This document shows positions 21,643 to 33,147 of a stretch of 64,000 nucleotides of DNA, piece after piece. The position numbers and the translations under genes were made by a program. The notes beneath the pieces were generated by a model, which did no database searches, was not told where the DNA came from, and saw only the letters and a program-made list of their open reading frames with translations. Origin of the DNA: Synaphobranchus kaupii (taxonomy: Eukaryota; Chordata; Actinopteri; Anguilliformes; Synaphobranchidae); the NCBI GenBank assembly GCA_029718625.1, contig CM056380.1, positions 107,092,417 through 107,156,416 on the forward strand. Direction: 5' to 3'. Numbering within the stretch: position 1 is the first letter of the stretch; every line of letters begins with the position of its first letter.

Positions 21643-22365
21643 CAGTGGTTCTTAAACTCGGTCCTGGGGCCCCCTGCATATGCTGGTTTTCGTTCCAATC
21701 ACAATTGCAATCCCAGAATTTGAACAGGTTGTTGATTTTTCTTAATTAGGTGTTTTTCATGTTTAGAGGGATTATTTCCCTTCTGAAGCCACATTATGTT
21801 AGAAATAGCTATGCATGTCATGAATAATAAAAGTCAAATATTCACATTGTGCTATATTGCAAACAATTACAAAAAGAGAGGTAAAAATGTTTTAACTGAT
21901 CAAATTAAACAAATTAAAGACTGAGGTGAATCAATAGGCTCCTAATTGGTGAAATTGTGGACACATTGGCAACTAAAACTAGAGACTTGGTAAATAATGA
22001 ACCATTCAAAAGACAAAGCAAATGATGAGCCAAACCTGCATTGTGTTAATAAGTTTAAGGAAAAATTAAGGAACTTAAAACACAAGTGTTCAACTACTGA
22101 ATTAGGAGCCTATTGATTCACCATTTAAAAAGAATGTTACCTTGTATTATTGTTTGCAAGATAGCACTGTAAGCACAATGTGAACATGGCATAGTCTTCG
22201 TGGTATGCATAACTATTTCTGACATAATTTGTCTTAAGAGGGTAAATAATCCCTCTAAACATGAAAAACACCTAATTAAGAAAAATTAACATCTTGTTAA
22301 AATTTTGGGATTGCAATTGTGGTTGGAACGGAAACCAGCATACACAGGGGAACCACAGAGTTTAA
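21643..22365. mobile_element. MITE, hAT-type end CAGTGGTTCTTAAACTCGG
   Basis: The left end CAGTGGTTCTTAAACTCGGT pairs with the region ending at about 22365. Inner blocks pair over long distances: AGAGGGATTATTTCCC at 21766 with GGTAAATAATCCCTCT at 22241, and the CACCTAATTAAG blocks. The right tip has decayed. It is non-coding. Confidence 0.7.
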
Positions 22366-22837
22366 AATGTTATAAACTTATCTTATCCACTAATGTACTG
22401 ATTAGCCTACCATGGCTTTAGATGTATATGAAAGCATCTCAAATCTCGCCTAGTGCTTTGAAAAAAAAAAAAAAATGTTCATAACGTTCAGAAATAAAAC
22501 ATTTTATTTTAGAAAATGCCCTGGGTGAGGTTGTGTAGAAATGCAGGAAATGAGTTTTAAAAGGCTCAAATGTTTCTGGGGGAGGACCCCCAGACCCCCC
22601 GATACTTCGTATTGCTTTGCTCACGGGAATGGTTGAAGGCCTCGGTCCAATAGTCATGGTTCGCTACTGTTGGATGCTATATTATTAGTGTCCCCCTCCA
22701 TTATCATCACAAAGAACATTTACTGTTTGTGGTCCCCCCCAATGTTCAAATGAAACCTACGCCCCTGCCTGTAGTTGTCCTTGACTGTACTGTATGTACT
22801 TAGGCCTCGAGAGCTATGTATATATATATATATATAT
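22366..22837. other. Non-coding spacer with a G/C-run repeat fragment
   Basis: GGGGGAGGACCCCCAGACCC at about 22578 and CCCCCCAATG ... CCTACGCCCC at 22734 resemble pieces of a common dispersed fish repeat. No gene. Confidence 0.4.
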
Positions 22838-23748
22838 ATCCTTTCCAAAAAATGTGAATATCATGGAAAAAATTTTTTTTTTCCCATAATTCCATTCAAA
22901 AAGTGAAACTTTCATAGATTATAGATTCATTACACACAAAGTGAAATACTTCTAGCCTTTATTTGTTTCATTTTTCATAATTTTGGCTTACAGCTCCAGA
23001 AAACCCCCAAAACAGTATTTCAAGAAATTAGAATAGTGTGTCGAAAATCAGCATTTACTTCAGTTATTTCAGAGAATGAGTGGAGTGGCTTGACTCGAGG
23101 AATCCGACAGTAGCCCATGTCCCGGATACGTCTGTACGTGGTGGTTTTTGAAGCACTGACTCCAGCCTCAGTCCACTCCCTCTGCATCTCCGCCAAATTT
23201 TGGAATCGTCTTTGCTTGACAATCCGCTGAAGCCTACGGTCATCTCTTTTGCTTGTGCACCTTATCCTGCCACATTTTTCCCTTCCACTAAACTTTCTAT
23301 TGATATACTTGGAGGCTGCACTCTGTGAACAGCCAGCCTCCTTAGCAATGACCTTTTGTGGCTTACCCATCTTCTGGAGGGTGTCAATGATGGTCTTCTG
23401 GCCAATTGTCAAGTCTGCAGTCTTCCCCATACTGAACCAAACTGAGATAAACTTTGCAGGTGTTTTGAGTAAATTAGATGATAGTGTGACACTCAGTCTA
23501 AAACATTCATTCTCTGAAATAACTGAAGTAAATGCTGATTTTCAACACACTATTCTAATTTCTTGAAATACTGTTTTGGGGGATTTCTGGAGCTGTAAGC
23601 CAAAATTATGAAAAATGAAACAAATAAAGGCTAGAAATATTTCACTTTGTGTGTAATGAATCTATAATCTATGAAAGTTTCACTCTTTGAATGGAATTAT
23701 GGAAGAAAAAAAACTTTTCCATGATATTCTTATTTTTTTGGAAAGGAT
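22838..23748 (-). mobile_element. Internally deleted Tc1-like transposon, about 240-bp inverted ends
   Basis: The left end TCCTTTCCAAAAAATGTGAA pairs with the right end TTTTTTTGGAAAGGA. The blocks AAGTGAAACTTTCATAGATT and GTATTTCAAGAAATTAGAAT are also mirrored. The transposase frame on the minus strand is cut short. The same family is present as a 257-bp transposase-free copy at 45879-46135. Confidence 0.85.
23020..23430 (-). pseudogene. Tc1-like transposase, N-terminal half only
   Basis: The protein begins MGKTADLTIGQKTIIDTLQK, then a helix-turn-helix (KVIAKEAGCSQSAASKYINR), a GRKR-like linker (REKCGRIRCTSKRDDRR), and a second helix-turn-helix (TEAGVSASKTTTYRRIRDMG). It ends with PRVKPLHSFSEI running into the inverted repeat. 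This is the paired-like DNA-binding half of Tc1 transposases, about 120 of the usual 340 residues. The DDE catalytic domain is deleted, so it cannot move DNA by itself. Confidence 0.85.
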
Positions 23749-23913
23749 TGTCCGCTGCTACAACTCCATCCTAGGGGAAACACTGAACACTACAAATAGA
23801 CCACCATTTATGATGCTATCATGCAGTTAAGAGTATAAAGACCAAATCACTGTTTATTTTTATCATACACACTTCAGTTAAAACTATTAACAACATGTTT
23901 TTTTTTAACACAG
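23749..23913. other. Short spacer before the Ig exon
   Basis: AT-rich intron-like sequence ending in a T-run and CAG acceptor at 23911-23913. Confidence 0.6.
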
Positions 23914-24083
23914 GTACATTCCCAGCCACTGCTATTGATGTGTTCACGCCACCAGAGGTGATGGTGGAGAATGGAACCACTGGAGTTCTTAAGTGCACTT
24001 TTAAATCAAGGGAGGTTATCAACAGTGGAGCGTCTGTGTCCTGGACGTTTCTCGCAGAGGGATCAGATGCTTCCCCAGTCACT
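23914..24083 (+). CDS. mpzl1-like: Myelin-protein-zero-like gene, exon 2 (first half of V-type Ig domain)
   Basis: A 170-bp exon with CAG acceptor and GTAAGG donor. It encodes ATAIDVFTPPEVMVENGTTG, then LKCTFKS with the first Ig cysteine, and SVSWTF with the core tryptophan. The order of D/EVYTP, NGT, LxCxF and SVSW matches MPZL1, the closest family member by eye (MPZ and MPZL2 are alternatives). MPZL1 is a single-pass membrane protein that binds the phosphatase SHP-2 and signals in adhesion. An N-glycosylation site (NGT) is conserved. Length and phases fit the MPZ-family exon 2. Confidence 0.85.
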
Positions 24084-25834
24084 GTAAGGCCTCTACCTTA
24101 CCCCCATAATGACAGGAAATCTTGCAACCCTTTCCCATGTTTTCTGCATGTAACACACACTTAGTGACTGTCCAAATTCTCCCTTACAAGCCTCAGATTT
24201 TGATCAAATCAATGCCCTCCTCTTGAAGGTTTCTGCAGTGTTTTTGTGCCAAACCAAGTTTGTCTTCACCGTCTGAATATATGGACATCAGATGTTAGCA
24301 CTCAATATGACAGAAAGCACCTTGCAAATCCAGTCTTGAGTTACTGTACTTAAAACACAGCAAGTGTTATTTCATGAGGAAATTATATTCATGAAATTTG
24401 CTTGGTTGGACCCAACAAGAATGAATAAAAATGTAGCCTTGTTTGGGGTGTTGAAGTAGCATGTGCATGTATCTGAGTACCCTGGGGTTCATTTTAGTTA
24501 TTTTACTTTGTCCAGCAAACTGAATGCTTATTTAAATGTCCTATTAGATATGCTAAATTGAAACTAAAAGAAAAGGGCATTTAAGGCCTGGGTTCATTCT
24601 TTTTTCTTTTCTTTTTTTTAAACTTGAGTTTTCCAGAAAGTGTATTTGTATCACTCGTGTCTGAGCCTTCCCCTGCATCAAGGGGGCAGCATTCAGATTC
24701 ATGCAGCAGCCTTTTTACACTTAAAGGATAGGTTTGCCATTTTTCAACCCGGATGATATTGAAAGGTTGTTTCCCATCATTTATAATCGTGCATGGCACA
24801 ACCTTACTGATGACTTTATTACCAAGAAATTTACCTTTTAACCGCAGCTTCTCGGTGGGGTTCAATGGTGCAAATAGTTAGGCCTTCAGAAACCATGATA
24901 AATCTCATTTCAGAAACCGGGAAACTCACAGTATGCTCACACATATTTTATGTTTATTCAGAACATGTTCTGTCAACACTCTTTTTAAAGTAATCTTTTA
25001 AGCTGTTTGAAAATGTGTATGAATCCTCAGAGGCTTATCCGACTGAGTGAGGTGTACATTTTTGTCTGAACTAAAGCCTCATGCAGTACATCAGCTTTTT
25101 GAAGAGTCTAGGAATGAATTTTCACGTACAGCATGAGTGCCTCACTGCTGCAATTTCAATTGGCCAAGTACATTAGCTTAGTGAAGCTGTAACTATGTTG
25201 CTTTTTGGCAAGACACACACACACACAGATCCGGAATATAATATTATTTTAGAGTCTTGTTTATTTGAATGCTGCCTTCTGCTCTGTGGCTGGCTATAAC
25301 TGTGTGATATCCTCCCATTTCTTCTCTCCTGAGAGAATATATTGGCTTATCTTTGCAATAATGAGTGGGGCCCACCCTACAACTGTGTGTACTATAGGAA
25401 AGAAAAATGCATTTGCCAATCTGCAGTCAGAGCAGATTTACACATATTTCGGGATGACATTTATCTTTCATTTATTCTTCTACCAATATAATTATGAAGA
25501 TATCCTTCATAATTTGAGTTATTCCAATTATATAGCAAACTAAATCCTGAGATTTCAGTGACTAAATCAGTATTATTATTATTTTTGTTTGCATTTCCCA
25601 GGTATTTCTCCTGCATGTAGCATATTTGGCTGTATTAGGATGTATCTCACAGCGGGAATAAACCAAACCAGAAGTATTTTACAATGTGTTTTTCCCGCAA
25701 TTGTTTCTCCATTAGTGTTTGTTTATCCAAGAAATAATTGTTTCACTTTTATTCAGCTTTTGAATTCTGCTCACAAGTATCTACAAACCGGTGTTTCTGT
25801 CTACTTGCCATGTTCCCTCTCTTTTCCTCTTAAG
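24084..25834. other. Intron between the two Ig exons
   Basis: No further exon supported. Repeated patches include CACACACACACA at 25213 and a minus-strand Lys-rich frame at 24580-24865 with no recognised domain, probably a dispersed repeat. Confidence 0.5.
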
Positions 25835-26048
25835 ATCTTCTACTATTCTGCTGGAAGGTCTTATCCTTCCTCCACTCCCCAGTTTAAGGAAAGGGTAGAA
25901 TGGATTGGAGACCTAAACGAGAAAGATGCTTCAATAAAACTGGCCAAAATGCAGTTCAGTGACAATGGCACCTATGTCTGCGACGTGAGGAATCCCCCAG
26001 ACGTATTGGTGACGCCTGCTCACACACAGCTACGGGTAGTGATGAAAG
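25835..26048 (+). CDS. mpzl1-like: Myelin-protein-zero-like gene, exon 3 (second half of V-type Ig domain)
   Basis: A 214-bp exon with a TTAAG acceptor and a GTAAAT donor in phase 1, the same length as exon 3 of MPZ-family genes. It encodes IFYYSAGRSYPSS, FKERVEWIGDLNEKDASIKL, then FSDNGTYVCDVRNPPDV with the second Ig cysteine in the D-x-G-x-Y-x-C motif, and TQLRVVMK. Joined to exon 2 in phase 0 it completes a V-type Ig fold. The transmembrane and cytoplasmic exons with SHP-2 binding motifs were not found downstream, so the gene is either broken here or has exons too diverged to see by eye. Confidence 0.85.
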
Positions 26049-26298
26049 GTAAATCCAGCAGTGTTCAGTCCCCTGTCTTCTGGTTCAGGCTGAAGAAGTG
26101 TGCGTCTGTGATTGGGTTGATGCAAGAGCCAAGCGTGTGAATGAATTCCAGACCTTCTATAATAAATAAGCCCGAACTAGCTATTTGAACTATGTTAAAA
26201 TTATTCATGTTATTTTGTCCAAAATTGTAAAGCTAATAAATGGGAATAAAGATTTAAGAAGTAAGTACTACTTATATTTTGCATATTAAGAAAATTAA

Positions 26299-26571
26299 GG
26301 GCTCGTCCGGGATCTGAACCCAGGACCTCTCGCACCCTAAGTGAGAATCATACCCCTAGACCAGGGCTGCCCAACCCTGTTCCTGGAGATCTACCGTCCT
26401 GTAGGTTTTCACTCCAACCTTAACAAAACACACCTCATTCAACAGCTAGAGATCTGATTGAGCTGCTAATTAGTAGAATCAGGTGTGCCAAATTAGGGTT
26501 GAAATGAAAACCTACAGGACGGTAGATCTCCAGGAACAGGGTTGGGCAGCCCTGCCCTAGACCAACGAGCC
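26299..26571 (-). tRNA. tRNA-Pro (anticodon AGG), split by a hAT-type MITE
   Basis: Read on the minus strand and with the insert (26354-26553, counting one target copy) removed, the sequence gives GGCTCGTTGGTCTAGGGG (acceptor stem, D arm and A box). It continues through an anticodon loop TTAGGGT, a B box GGTTCAGATCC and the acceptor GGACGAGCC. This is the eukaryotic tRNA-Pro(AGG). One A-C mismatch in the anticodon stem is seen. The MITE interrupts the D arm inside the A box, so the gene is surely inactive. Confidence 0.85.
26362..26554. mobile_element. 193-bp hAT-type MITE in the tRNA-Pro gene, 8-bp target duplication
   Basis: The ends CAGGGCTGCCCAACCCTG and CAGGGTTGGGCAGCCCTG are perfect inverted repeats that extend inward over GTTCCTGGAGATCTACCGTC. 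Both sides are flanked by CCCTAGAC (26354-26361 and 26555-26562). Size, ends and duplication fit a small hAT element. Confidence 0.95.
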
Positions 26572-27596
26572 AGATACAGTGACAAGACCATCATAATCAG
26601 TATTTCTAGCTTACAGTGTTACGACGATACATACACATATAGCTAATATATATATGACCATGGAGGGAATATGCTTCCCTTTATAACAGTACATAAGTGT
26701 ACTGTTATATGTTGCATATAAATTAATGATTGCTCAGGACAGGTGCTGAATACGATTGCAACAACAACTGGAATGCACTAACATGCTACATAAAATGCCC
26801 TTACATAAAAAGTGCAGAAAATACGTTGAGCGGTTAATTTAGATTTGTATTGGCTACTAACTGGCAGGCAATCACATGTATGAATTGAAGGTAGAGGCAT
26901 TTTTTAAAAATCTGCAACAAAAGTCAACCTAATTAGAGTTGTACTGAATTTATATATTTCACTGTATTAATGCAATTTATATGTAACCTCAGCCTGGGTT
27001 GCCACTGCCAGTCCATTTTCCTGTTTCACAGCTACATGGTGTCATCCACTCACCACCATTTTAGTTTGTTCTGTTGGCGGGTCAAGGATATTTTGTGAAA
27101 ATGTCCATTGTGAGCCTTTGGTTGTGAGACACCGTACCGACAACCAATCATAGACAAACAGCAGTGATTAATTGTTACAATTAACCATGTCACAAACCGT
27201 CTAGCTATAACCTGTAAACATGCGAAAGATTAACCCAAATCCGCACCCTAGATGGGGGAAACAGGGGGGGGGGACCAACATGTAGATTGATTGACATGTG
27301 TACCTGCCTCTAGGCTTGAACCAGTTTTACCGCAAGCACCAATTGAAGAGCTGAGATAGGTAAGAGGCGAGTCTTCCTGTTGAAATGCCGGAAGAGGACA
27401 AGGGAGGATAGTTCGTTCATGGGCACGGTGTTAACGAGTATAACGTCACAAACAAGCGTAACAAAAAAGGCTATTTAATTAAATCACCACACACACCTAA
27501 GGATGGAGAAAAGACTAAAAGATATATCGCGTTTGTATCAAGGGGCCAAGACTGGGCTTTCGTTCTGAAGCTCACTTCCTGGTGCCGTTGCTCACT
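26572..27596. other. Non-coding spacer
   Basis: No exon or RNA gene supported. A G-run lies at 27264-27273. Confidence 0.5.
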
Positions 27597-28073
27597 AGCG
27601 CCACTGCGGTTGGCTGCAGTATAGGTCTTTCCCATAGACTGTATAAAAATATGGACAAAGCCACTGTGACGTCACCCATTGCCTTTCCACGGCCTCGTAA
27701 AAACTGAATTGAAGCTCGGAAGTCTTTTTCGCCGCCCGTTTGTACAAACTGCGCCTGCTCCGTGGAGCAGAAGAGGACTCAACCTGTCCCTCTGATTGGT
27801 CCTGGCAGTGAGAACCATATAGAACCTATCTATGCCAGTGATCCCAGGACTCAACCTGTCCCTCTGATTGGTCCTGAAAAAATGTTAATACCCTGTCCAA
27901 ACGACACAATATTTAAAAAAATCAGCACATGCCCAGGCATTAGATGAAGGAAAGGCACCTATTGCAATTACATTTTCTTGTGTAAAAAACTTTTTGACTG
28001 AGTATTTTGACCACATTGCTGCCATTGACTTACATGGGGAAAGACCTATACTGCAGCCAACCGCAGTGGCGCT
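27597..28073. mobile_element. MITE-like element with ends AGCGCCACTGCGGTTGGC
   Basis: AGCGCCACTGCGGTTGGCTG at the left, leading to CAGTATAGGTCTTTCCC, is the exact complement of 28033-28073. The interior has CATAGACTGTATAAAAATAT, common in fish repeats (also at 41496), and a duplicated CCTGTCCCTCTGATTGGTCC at 27784 and 27856. No gene. Confidence 0.65.
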
Positions 28074-28414
28074 GTCACAACAAATTTGATCCGGGTGCAA
28101 AAAAGATCCGGGTGAATATTCACGTTCTGAAACAGCTGTTAAAACCCTCTGTGACGTACTTGACGTTCTAAAACAGCGTATGTTGCTATAACGACGTTGC
28201 CTCCCATATGGAAATCTAATATATGAACATATATGGCCCTATACCAGAGGAAGGTTGTCATATATGTTACATATATAGTTATATATGAAGCAAACATATA
28301 TGCCCACTTTTGATATATGGAGATGTATGTGTACCACATATATGTTAAACACGTATAATAAACCCTATATGTGCAATTATGAAAACAACATATATTGTCC
28401 TATGGAGATATACA

Positions 28415-29110
28415 GGGGGTGGACAAAATATCAGAAACCCCTACAAAAACTGAATATCTACTAACTAATAATGAGTGGGCCCACCCTTTGCCTTCAAAAG
28501 AGTTTCAATCCTTCTAGGAATGCTGTCATACAATTTCTGAACTGTGCGTAGAGGGATTTTGGCCCATTGTTCAATAACGACAGTCTCTAGTTATTTGAGG
28601 GATGAAGGAGGTGGAAATCTAGTTTGCACTTCGTGCTCCAGAACTTAGCATAAAGGTTCAATTATGTTTAGATCTGGTGATTGTGCAGGCCATGGAAGGC
28701 ATTTGACGACATCCTTGTGTTTTTGGAACCATTCTTTAATGTTTTTAGCAGTGTATGGGGGCGTTATCATGTTGGAATATGGGGACATCATAGGGTGCAC
28801 CTGGTCTTGTAAAATGGTTTCATATTGTTTGCCTGTTACATGTCCATGGAAGAGAAATCATTGGACCCAATGAGTCCCATGAAATGGCTGCCCGTACCAT
28901 TATAGAACCACCACCATACTTAACAGCTGGCAACAGACATTGTGGATTGAATGCCTCCTTAGGCTTTCTCCAAACATAAACCCGTCCAGATGTATTAAAA
29001 AGAGTAAAAGATGACTCATCAGATCATATCACTTTTCTCCATTGCTCAGGGGTCCAGGTTTTGTGTTGAACCATGTTATACGTTTTTGTGCATTAGCCTT
29101 GGATACAATG
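28415..29110 (-). pseudogene. Decayed Tc1-like transposase remnant
   Basis: The sequence begins ACAGGGGGTGGACAAAATAT and continues with minus-strand traces of a Tc1 transposase. GTTCAATCCACAATGTC, CCACCACCATACTTAAC and GATGACTCATCAGATC correspond on the opposite strand to the usual SDESxF and GGGSVMVWG regions. Many stops and indels; no usable frame remains. Confidence 0.6.
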
Positions 29111-30300
29111 TAGTGTTCAGTTGAGTGCTGAAGTGACAGTTTTTTAAACTCATTCTACTGTCTGGCACTTACAGCACAGCCTGCCGTATATCTAGACTAA
29201 TTAGCTACCCTTTGAAGGTGACGTCATACAATACTGTGCTCTGGCACTAAAAAAAAAATAGCACACCACTGCACATGTACCAAATAAATTCACCAAACTG
29301 TAATAATTGTTCTCCAATTTGTCTCCATCGTCACCGTCTGACCTGAATATCCTGCTCACCCTGCAACTCTACCCATACCTTACCATAGCTGTAGTCCTCA
29401 CTAACCCTTTTTTCAATCACTTTTCTAAATTGTTGTGAAATTGAGGTAATGGTATAGCAATTTATGTCTAACACACCTATGTGTATAGTACATGCATTTT
29501 TACATACTATTTGCGTATATACAAATTTTCACAAGGTGTTTGCAGACGAATACATGAAGTTTGCACAGATTTCCAATATACCCAATAATGTAATTGAGAC
29601 CATTACTAATTGCCAATTTAATGTGGGGGACTGAACAAAATATCCAAGAAATGCCAATTATCTCAATCTCATTATTTATTTTTTATTACATGTTGTGTTT
29701 GAGTAACAGGTAACTTAAATATAAGATTAAAGATTTCTGAAAGGCACATCATCAAAAATAATCAGGCTTGCAGAAATGTAAATTACAGCGCTTTGGATTT
29801 TTGCGTTCTCTCATGTACTTGCTTCGACATAATGATATGTGCTCTATGGGCATCTGTTATGACCCCGGCTCGAACACAAATGATTGAAAACACAAAAGTG
29901 AACAGTTACAAAATGATTTTATTAAAATATCACAATAGACAGACACAGAACAAGGGGAAAGGGTGTTGGTTGAAGTATGGGCAAACAAGAAACAAGACAT
30001 ATTTAACATATGGATCAAAAATCCAAAGAGACTTAAGCCCTTAGTGCAGATGGCAGGATAATTGCACTTCTGTTGATTTCTGATAAATAAATCATAAAAA
30101 TCACTATTGCATCATTTTAAATCTTTTCATCAGTATAGGGGGGGGCAGATATCTATGGGTCCAAAACCCTATCCAATACATGTCATAAAATGAGTTTTGT
30201 GTCCACTAGTACTAAAGCATACACCTTGCTAGTCCCACAAACCCCATCAGATGTACGCCAGTTAATGCCACGCTCATGTAGTTCAATACATTAATTTACA
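29111..30300. other. Non-coding spacer, possible LTR-retroelement fragment
   Basis: No gene. GTTATGACCCCGGCTCGAAC at 29858, leading to a GATTTTATTAAAAT stretch, resembles an inverted end of an LTR element. A G-run lies at 30137. Confidence 0.4.
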
Positions 30301-30302
30301 TT

Positions 30303-30532
30303 ACATTACATTACAGGCATTTAGCAGACGCTCTTATCCAGAGCGACAAGCCATTTCTGTATGGACCTCTATTTGTGCATGGGGGCATTGTCATTCTGAA
30401 ACAGGAAATGGCCTTCCCCAAACTGTTGTCACAAAGTTGGAAATCCAGAATCATCTAGAATGTCATTGTATGCTGTAGTGTTAAGATTTGCCTTCACTGG
30501 AGTCTAGCCTGAACCATGGAAATCCGACAGTT
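30303..30532. repeat. SINE-type tail joined to a fragment of a non-autonomous Tc1-type repeat
   Basis: CATTTAGCAGACGCTCTTAT, followed by CCAGAGCGAC, is a fish SINE/LINE tail. At 30344 it runs straight into a copy of 32142-32318 (AAGCCATTTCTGTATGGACC to CTGAACCATGGAAA), nearly identical. Confidence 0.8.
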
Positions 30533-30949
30533 GTAGAAAATTTATATTAAGAAAGCACTTAAATATCTAAAATTGTTAACGTTGTGTTGTTATGTGAATC
30601 TTGTTTACTTTTCGGGGAAAACTGACTATGAATTTGTAAGTCTCTGATATGGGACGTTATATTTTAATATAACATTAGCTGTAGTTAGTTGAAACTGCTT
30701 TAATCTAAATAGCTAACGGTATCTAAGCTAATTATGGCACTAATCATTTCTAGCTCCTCCTAGCTAAGGTACGTTACATTGGTAAGTTAAGTTAACGTTA
30801 ACCTTACCTGGCTAACGTTAGTGCTACATAATGAGAAAAAAGCCACCATCATTATTATAACATTTTTTTGTATATTAAGAGATCATTTAAATCTGATGTT
30901 TGAGGCTAATATTAACGCTTAATCATGTGTTACTGTACGTGTTCCACAG

Positions 30950-31086
30950 AGAAGCAGTCAACCCTTGAAACCATACTAAAGGAAAAGCTGGACAGTGTTA
31001 ACGTTACAGAAATTTCTGCAAAAAGAGTCAGCAAGCCTAACCCTACGTTTGTGGAGGAGGAATATGAAGAACCTACACCAAACAAG
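30950..31086 (+). CDS. Unrecognised coiled-coil gene, internal exon A
   Basis: CAG acceptor at 30947-30949 and GTTAAC donor at 31087. The frame gives KQSTLETILKEKLDSVNV, then SKPNPTFVEEEYEEPTPNK. The first half is helical and the second acidic. The product is not recognised. With the next two exons it makes a continuous charged, coiled-coil protein. Codon use and clean splice sites support a real exon. The start exon was not found. Confidence 0.55.
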
Positions 31087-31255
31087 GTTAACGTTAGCTA
31101 CATCAACTTCTTATTCAGATTAACATATTATTTATTCAATCAATCAATCTTTATTTATATAGCACATTTCATACCGCTTTAGTGCATGGTCTTGTGAATG
31201 CTTGCATAATGGAATTTAATTAATCTATTCATTTTTCTTTTCTTTTTTTTTTTAG

Positions 31256-31442
31256 AGGCAAGCCAGCATGGGTGCCGACTCCAATAGGGACCTTTTAGAT
31301 AAAATCAAAAAAGCACACTTGGCACCCCCAGATTCTGTGGATACACACCCTGCTGCTCCAGATTCTACATTGCAAGAGCTCAAGGCTGAGAATGAGGCCC
31401 TTAAGAAGGATGTGGACAAACTGAAAACAATTGTTATCCATC
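31256..31442 (+). CDS. Unrecognised coiled-coil gene, internal exon B
   Basis: A long T-run with TAG acceptor at 31253-31255 and a GTACGT donor at 31443. It encodes SMGADSNRDLLDKIKKAHLA, a proline-rich stretch, and LQELKAENEALKKDVDKLKT, a clear heptad-type coiled coil. Such a coiled coil ahead of a BEN domain is found in BEND-type chromatin proteins, but that link is inference. Confidence 0.6.
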
Positions 31443-31533
31443 GTACGTGTTTTAAAATCTTTAACTGTATGTATGATCATGCATAACACAAAAATGTATC
31501 AATTTTAGTTCACTCTGTTTTTGCCATCTCTAG

Positions 31534-31640
31534 AAATACCAAAAATCCTCAGCGTAATGGAGCGTCTCGAGAAATGGCTGCAGACAAGGGAGCAGCACCC
31601 ACAGCCAGAGGTGGGATCACCCTCCACCACACAGGAAAAT
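31534..31640 (+). CDS. Unrecognised coiled-coil gene, internal exon C
   Basis: CTAG acceptor and GTGAGT donor. It encodes IPKILSVMERLEKWLQTREQ, then HPQPEVGSPSTTQEN, continuing in phase from exon B. The end is polar and low in complexity. The exon or exons that should follow, before the final exon at 33148, were not identified; a non-autonomous Tc1-type repeat occupies much of that interval. Confidence 0.55.
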
Positions 31641-31828
31641 GTGAGTATGGTTTTCAATTGGAATTTCACTATTTTATATACTTTTAGTAGGTTATTTTGC
31701 GCATCAGGGCAGTCTAATACAGTGTTTCCCACAGGTTTAAAGCTTGTATCAACATGATCTTGATATCAGACTTAAACATGTTTATATTAGAGATTTTGTA
31801 AGCAGAACATTCTACTAAGCTGGAAGTA

Positions 31829-32358
31829 CACTACATGGCCAAAAGTATATGGACACCTGCTCATCCAACATCTCATTCCAAAATCATGGCCATTAATATG
31901 GAATTGGTCCCATTTGCTGCTATAAGAGCCTCCACTCTCCTGGGAAGGATTTCCACTAGATGTTGGAACATTGCTGTGTGGATTTGATTCCATTCAGTCA
32001 GAAGAGCATTACTGAGGTCGGGCACTGATGTGGGCCTATTAGGCCTGGCTCACAGTCGGCTTTCCAATTGATCTCAATGGTGTTTGCTGGGGTTGAGTTC
32101 AGGGCTCTGTGCAGGCCAGTCAAGTTCTTCCATACCAATCTCGACAAGCCATTTCTGTATGGACCTCTATTTGTGCACGGGGGCATTGTCATTCTGAAAC
32201 AGGAAATGGCCTTCCCCAAACTGTTGTCACAAAGTTGGAAATCCAGAATCATCTAGAATGTCATTGTATGCTGTAGTGTTAAGATTTGCCTTCACTGGAG
32301 TCTAGCCTGAACCATGGAAAACAGCTGGGGCTGTCCACATACTTTTTGCCATATAGTG
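31829..32358. mobile_element. Non-autonomous Tc1/mariner-type element, ends CACTACATGGCCAAAAGTAT
   Basis: TA flanks both sides (31827-31828 and 32359-32360). The right end ACTTTTTGCCATATAGTG is the inverse of the left. The interior keeps traces of a minus-strand transposase (GCATTGTCATTCTGAAACAGG matches a reversed DDE region) without a usable frame. A fragment of the same family lies at 30344-30532. Confidence 0.8.
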
Positions 32359-32609
32359 TATATATGTACACTGAGCACCATAATTCATTGGACAGTGACA
32401 CATTTTTGTTATTTTGGTTCTGTACTCTAGCACTTTATGTATTTAACATACTGTAGATCACTGTTACTTCACACTTGGAAGTAGAGAAGCCCCTTCCCTT
32501 AAGTTCTGCTGTGAAATGTTCTGTTTTTCTTATTCTCTATGTCTTTTTTGTTGCCCCCAGTTGTTCACTGCACCCCTGTATGCTTCCTCTGTCCTATGCT
32601 AATCTATTT

Positions 32610-32980
32610 TCCCTAGTTAAAGATTTAGAGATCCATTCAAATGCAGAGATGTTATAGTATCGCTTGTAGGAGTACCAGAATATAAGATATCAAGTCTTTT
32701 GATGTTGTTGGGTCACAGACATCAGGTAGTCATGGCATGCAAATGATATGTGACCAAATATTAAAAATGATTACTTTATTCTATATATAAATGCAGGGGT
32801 GCCAATAATTGTGGCACATGTGGTTTTGTTCAAAATAATTGTACTAAAATTAAAGTTTGGATTTTTCTCATTTTTTTCAGTGTGAGATTAAGCTAATTCA
32901 CCAAACGTTGAATTTTTAATAACCCTTTTTACTCATCTTTACCAGGGGTGCCAATAATAGTGGAGGGCACTGTACTCTTA
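32610..32980. repeat. Dispersed repeats: GGATCACTTT family copy 2 and a GGGGTGCCAATAAT element
   Basis: AGAGATCCATTCAAATGCAG, leading to GTTATAGTATCGCTTG, matches copies at 16790 and 57535. It is followed by AGGGGTGCCAATAATTGTGG and, inverted in spirit but in the same orientation, AGGGGTGCCAATAATAGTGG at 32944. No gene. Confidence 0.55.
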
Positions 32981-33147
32981 GTCAATTCTGTGGCATGAAG
33001 ATTAATTAAACTCCAAGCAGCCAGATTCTAGTCTATACCTTTAAATTAATGTTTTCATCTTTATATATTGCAATGAGCTGCTGATGCAAACCGCTGCCTT
33101 GAATGTGGGGACTTGAATTAAAATGCATTCTCTCTTCCTTATCACAG

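Noticed and set aside
24581..24865. Minus-strand 94-residue Lys-rich frame
   Set aside because: No domain, no splice support; the sequence looks like part of a dispersed repeat.
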